Shown here: one piece after another, positions 5,864 through 8,067 of the stretch | Layout of the letters: the number at the start of each line of letters is the position of its first letter | How positions within the stretch are numbered: position 1 is the first letter of the stretch | Assembly (NCBI GenBank): GCA_964577295.1 | Contig: CAZNYN010000065.1 | Coordinates: 1-8,067 of the forward strand | Direction: 5' to 3' | Source of the DNA: CAZNYN01 sp964577295 | GTDB taxonomy: Bacteria > Synergistota > Synergistia > Synergistales > Synergistaceae | Length of the DNA: 8,067 nucleotides | The notes under the pieces: generated by a model | Told to the model about the DNA's origin: nothing | What the model saw: only the letters and a program-made list of their open reading frames with translations | Databases searched by the model: none | Made by a program: the position numbers and the translations under genes

Positions 5864-6796
5864 CTATTTTGCCATGTCAAGAGCGTGAAGCAGAGCGGCT
5901 CTCATGGCCGGTGTGCGGTATGGATGGCCGACAGAGTCCACCTTCACGGTTATGCCTCTGTGGTTCGGTATAACTTTGAGATAGAAGTGCTGTTCAAAAC
6001 CTTCGTCTGCTGTAATCACGAGAACAAGACCGATTCCCTCTTCGGAGACAAAGTAATCTCTGAAAACCCAGTGTCCCTTATTTCCAACTCCCGCGCCTTC
6101 CGCTCCGTTAAGGGCTTCAAGGACTTCGCGCACGCTTTTTCTGCTCTCTGTTTCAAATTCCATAGGCCAATCATCCTCTCCGTCTGTTTCGGGCTTCACT
6201 GCGCCGTTCTTTTTCATCGTAAGATGCCATGTATCCTTCCCCATGGCCTTCCATTTTCGCTCATATTTCGTGACATAAGGCCTCACCGGATTTATCTCGA
6301 CGGGAAGAGCGTCAAAAGCTCCGTTCTCCGCTATTGTCACAGATGCTTCCTCCGCATACCAGTCAACATCCGTGGCAAGCTCGAAAGTTCCGCCGGGGAC
6401 GAGCAGGTAGTTGAGCAGGTCGGAGAATACCGGCACTGTAACTCTGCGCGACGCATGGCGCGTCTTCGGCCACGGACAGGGGAAGTTCATAAAAACTTTT
6501 TCTACGGACTCTGGAGCAAAGCAGTGGCGAAGCAGAAAGCGCGCGTCTCCGTGCATTACGCGGACGTTTTTCAAGTTCTCCGAAAGAGCCCTTCTTGCAC
6601 CCTTTGAAGCACACCACTGAGATACCTCTATTCCAACTATGAGAACATCTGGATAAGTCTTTCCCAGATACTCAAGAAATTCGCCGTTGCCAAAGCCTAT
6701 TTCGACAAAAATTCTTCCCGACGGGGAAAGTGATTTCCAATCTATGGGAAGTTTATCATTCTCCGTGACAATTACTTCGTTCAAGTTCCACCACAT
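5864..6796 (-). CDS. trmB: tRNA (guanine46-N7)-methyltransferase with C-terminal extension
   Basis: TrmB uses SAM to form m7G46 in the variable loop of tRNAs. The SAM-binding motif VEIGFGNGEF (31-40), the acidic end of the next strand (GIEVS, 55-59), NFPCPWPKTRHASRR (104-118), TDVDWY (142-147) and TKYERKWKAMGKDTWHL (176-192) identify the family. Two features stand out. Position 107 is Cys where most members have Asp (PDPWPKxRH). The protein is 310 residues rather than about 210-240: after residue 200 comes an extension of about 110 residues containing KGHWVFRDYFV (240-250) and a lysine- and histidine-bearing C-terminal part. Long C-terminal regions are known in TrmB of thermophiles such as Aquifex; I cannot tell whether this one is homologous. 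CCTCC (6805-6809) gives a Shine-Dalgarno inside the end of rsmA, 8 bases before the ATG, and the genes are only 3 bases apart. Confidence 0.93.
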   Translation of the reverse strand: MWWNLNEVIVTENDKLPIDWKSLSPSGRIFVEIGFGNGEFLEYLGKTYPDVLIVGIEVSQWCASKGARRALSENLKNVRVMHGDARFLLRHCFAPESVEKVFMNFPCPWPKTRHASRRVTVPVFSDLLNYLLVPGGTFELATDVDWYAEEASVTIAENGAFDALPVEINPVRPYVTKYERKWKAMGKDTWHLTMKKNGAVKPETDGEDDWPMEFETESRKSVREVLEALNGAEGAGVGNKGHWVFRDYFVSEEGIGLVLVITADEGFEQHFYLKVIPNHRGITVKVDSVGHPYRTPAMRAALLHALDMAK

Positions 6797-6799
6797 AGT

Positions 6800-7654
6800 C
6801 TACTCCTCCGCTTCCGCACTCTCTCTGTTTCTGGGCTTGAGATAAAAGACATCTTCTTTGGCAAGTGCAAACCAGACATCAAGGGGGAGCTCCTCCGCCC
6901 TTGCGGAAGGTTTCAGTTCATGCCGTTCAAGAATATCAAGCGCGACTTCACGTGTGACGCTGTTATAGCCCGACACCCAATTATTGACAAGCGTCTTTCT
7001 GCGCTGAGTGAAAGAACGGGCAAGAAGCCCGCGCCATGTCCTGTCCAAGGGCAAGTCACTGTTTTTGTCTATTTTGATCTCTATAAGACATGAATTGACA
7101 CGGGGCTGGGGGCGAAAAGCGCTCGGCGGGACCTTGCGCAAAATCTCCGCACTGCCCATGGCTTCAATAGTTATGCCCAGAGGAGAGCGTTCCCTGTGCT
7201 TTTCGGGCGAGATAATGCGCTCCGCAGACTCAAGCTGTACCATCAAAAGCATGTACTCAAGACCGTGCTTAACAAGCTTCTCAAGAAAGACCCAGAGCAG
7301 AGGCGTAGTTATATGATAAGGGAGGTTGGCAATTATCCTGTTTGGGAAAGAGGGCAGTCCGTTTTCATAGTCAAACTGCACCGCATCGCCCCACAGAGGG
7401 TACAAACGCGAATCTTTGATCGCCAACATGTCTATCACATGTTTGAGGCGTGTATCGAGCTCCACGGTGCAAAGGGAAGCACATGGTGAGGAGAGCAGCC
7501 CTTCCGTAAGTATCCCTTCGCCTGGGCCTATTTCAAGGACTCTGTCGGCGCTTGTAAGTGCAGCCCTTTTGATAATAAAATCTACGACAGAACGGTCTAT
7601 TAAAAAGTTCTGCCCGATGTCTGTGTTGTGAACAAAATGAGGAAGTTTTGACAT
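6800..7654 (-). CDS. rsmA: 16S rRNA dimethyladenosine transferase RsmA (KsgA)
   Basis: RsmA (KsgA) dimethylates two adjacent adenines (A1518, A1519 in E. coli numbering) in the 3' hairpin of 16S rRNA late in 30S assembly. It has 284 residues, typical. Motifs in order: GQNFLID (14-20), SAM-binding VLEIGPGEGILTEGLL (39-54), catalytic ANLPYHITTP (109-118, with the NLPY signature), PPSAFRPQPRVNSCLI (176-191) and SFTQRRKTLVNN (214-225), a conserved C-terminal motif. VQLESAERI (139-147) has Leu where QKE is usual. The ATG at 7654 is the only suitable start near the motifs. Its nearest Shine-Dalgarno, AGGGG (7669-7673 on the plus strand as CCCCT), is 14 bases away, longer than normal. It forms an operon with trmB, ending at the hairpin at 5812-5841. 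The charged tail (273-284) is not conserved in the family. Confidence 0.96.
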   Translation of the reverse strand: MSKLPHFVHNTDIGQNFLIDRSVVDFIIKRAALTSADRVLEIGPGEGILTEGLLSSPCASLCTVELDTRLKHVIDMLAIKDSRLYPLWGDAVQFDYENGLPSFPNRIIANLPYHITTPLLWVFLEKLVKHGLEYMLLMVQLESAERIISPEKHRERSPLGITIEAMGSAEILRKVPPSAFRPQPRVNSCLIEIKIDKNSDLPLDRTWRGLLARSFTQRRKTLVNNWVSGYNSVTREVALDILERHELKPSARAEELPLDVWFALAKEDVFYLKPRNRESAEAEE

Positions 7655-7726
7655 ATTTAAGTTAGTGTCCCCTGCAATCTTTTATATTTTTAGAATGAAG
7701 CTCTCGTACAACAATACCATAAAAAT

Positions 7727-7755
7727 CGTATATTTCACAGCCGAAAGTTTGGCAC
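7727..7755 (-). promoter_or_regulatory. Weak promoter candidate for rsmA-trmB
   Basis: On the minus strand GTGCCA (7750-7755, 4 of 6 matches to TTGACA) and TATACG (7727-7732, 4 of 6 matches to TATAAT) are 17 bases apart. They would start transcription near 7720, about 65 bases before the ATG. Other A/T-rich hexamers nearby could serve as well. Confidence 0.28.
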
Positions 7756-7935
7756 TATATAGTCTGTATGGGAGCGCAAAGAGTATACAAGTTTATTTTT
7801 TCTTATTTATGCGCCTTAACACACGGCCATAATAAGATGTAAATTACCTCTTGTTTTTTCGCTTTATTATGCTTCTCTTTCGTACATTTTTCAGCGTGAT
7901 TTAATGCCCCTTTTTAGCCCGTTTTGTACTACCTT

Positions 7936-7953
7936 TTCGGAAATGTTTCCGAA
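7936..7953. repeat. Tight inverted repeat upstream of rsmA
   Basis: TTCGGAA (7936-7942) and TTCCGAA (7947-7953) are perfect 7-bp arms around ATGT. No T-run follows on the minus strand, so it is not a canonical terminator. It could be an operator-like palindrome, or a second hairpin trimming the tRNA-Pro transcript 13 bases beyond the main terminator. Confidence 0.4.
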
Positions 7954-7958
7954 CACAT

Positions 7959-8002
7959 AAAAAATGCCTTGATAGCTACTGAAAACTCAGTGATATCAAG
8001 GC
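7959..8002 (-). terminator. Intrinsic terminator after tRNA-Pro
   Basis: GCCTTGATA (7966-7974) pairs perfectly with TATCAAGGC (7994-8002). The inner TACTGA/TCAGTG arms extend the stem past a small bulge around an AAAC loop. On the minus strand the stem is followed by A and then six T (A-run 7959-7964). It lies 12 bases past the CCA end of the tRNA gene and insulates rsmA from tRNA transcription. A plus-strand T-rich tail (CTTTATTTTT) also exists. Confidence 0.88.
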
Positions 8003-8014
8003 TTTATTTTTAAA

Positions 8015-8067
8015 TGGTCGGGATGAGAGGATTCGAACCTCCGACCACCTGCACCCCATGCAGGTAC
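8015..8067 (-). tRNA. tRNA-Pro (anticodon GGG), 3' part
   Basis: Read on the minus strand, this is nucleotides 24-76 of a tRNA; the 5' acceptor and most of the D arm lie beyond the window. The anticodon stem CCTGC/GCAGG closes the loop ATGGGGT, giving anticodon GGG (8055-8057), which reads CCC proline codons, with G at position 37 as in other proline tRNAs. The T arm GGAGG-TTCGAAT-CCTCT and the acceptor 3' strand CATCCCG follow. G72, discriminator A73 and an encoded CCA are present, as expected for tRNA-Pro. The T-arm and variable-loop sequence closely resembles that of E. coli tRNA-Pro. A strong terminator follows on the minus strand. Confidence 0.95.

Larger units (their letters stand above)
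7655..8014. other. A/T-rich intergenic region, no gene seen
   Basis: These 360 bases between rsmA and tRNA-Pro hold the rsmA leader, a weak promoter candidate, one tight inverted repeat (7936-7953) and the tRNA terminator (7966-8002). Short reading frames exist on both strands (for example 24 codons from 7768 on the plus strand), but none has a ribosome site or recognisable product. I see no structured RNA family that I can name between 7760 and 7930. Confidence 0.6.

Noticed and set aside
5885..6607. A 240-codon open frame on the plus strand
   Set aside because: It is antisense to trmB, which has clear family motifs across the same stretch; the translation has no recognisable domain and there is no ribosome site.
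7768..7842. A 24-codon frame (MGAQRVYKF...) on the plus strand
   Set aside because: There is no ribosome site, no promoter and no recognisable similarity; chance frames of this length are common in A/T-rich DNA.
1..8067. CRISPR array, insertion sequence, prophage, toxin-antitoxin or other defence system
   Set aside because: I saw no spaced direct repeats, transposase or integrase motifs, or accessory gene pairs; the only accessory-type gene is the MFS transporter.

Overview
The window is an ordinary chromosomal housekeeping segment: nine protein genes, one partial tRNA gene and four clear intrinsic terminators. I found no mobile element, CRISPR array, phage gene or defence system. The gene set and a TrmB with a long C-terminal extension suggest an anaerobic, acetate-producing bacterium. 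Synergistota is my best guess and Clostridia-type Firmicutes the main alternative. The lineage is inference from memory of gene order and protein style, not a search result.

Layout, left to right. Minus strand: a terminator (9-40), rpmF (L32), yceD (DUF177) and ackA (acetate kinase). These are read as ackA-yceD-rpmF, with a probable extra promoter just ahead of rpmF. Plus strand: tmcAL, divergent from ackA. Minus strand: rsmD-coaD with a 4-base ATGA overlap, convergent with tmcAL across a shared hairpin region. Plus strand: a Fsr-like MFS transporter, divergent from rsmD. Minus strand: rsmA-trmB, convergent with the transporter across a strong GC-rich hairpin (5812-5841). An A/T-rich region of about 360 bases without a gene follows. 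Last on the minus strand come a terminator and the 3' two-thirds of a tRNA-Pro(GGG) gene that runs off the right edge.

Most of the genes serve translation. RsmD and RsmA methylate 16S rRNA, TrmB makes m7G46 in tRNA, TmcAL makes ac4C34 in elongator tRNA-Met, L32 is a 50S protein, and YceD is linked to 23S rRNA or L32. AckA and CoaD add acetate/ATP and coenzyme A metabolism. The block rsmD-coaD-tmcAL-ackA-yceD-rpmF resembles the ylbH-coaD-ylbM-ylbN-rpmF neighbourhood of Bacillus and relatives, but here tmcAL alone is flipped.

The points most worth checking are the in-place inversion of tmcAL, an RsmD without its usual N-terminal segment, and a TrmB with a roughly 110-residue C-terminal extension and a Cys where the family usually has Asp in its PWPKxRH motif. 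None of these amounts to a new biological system.
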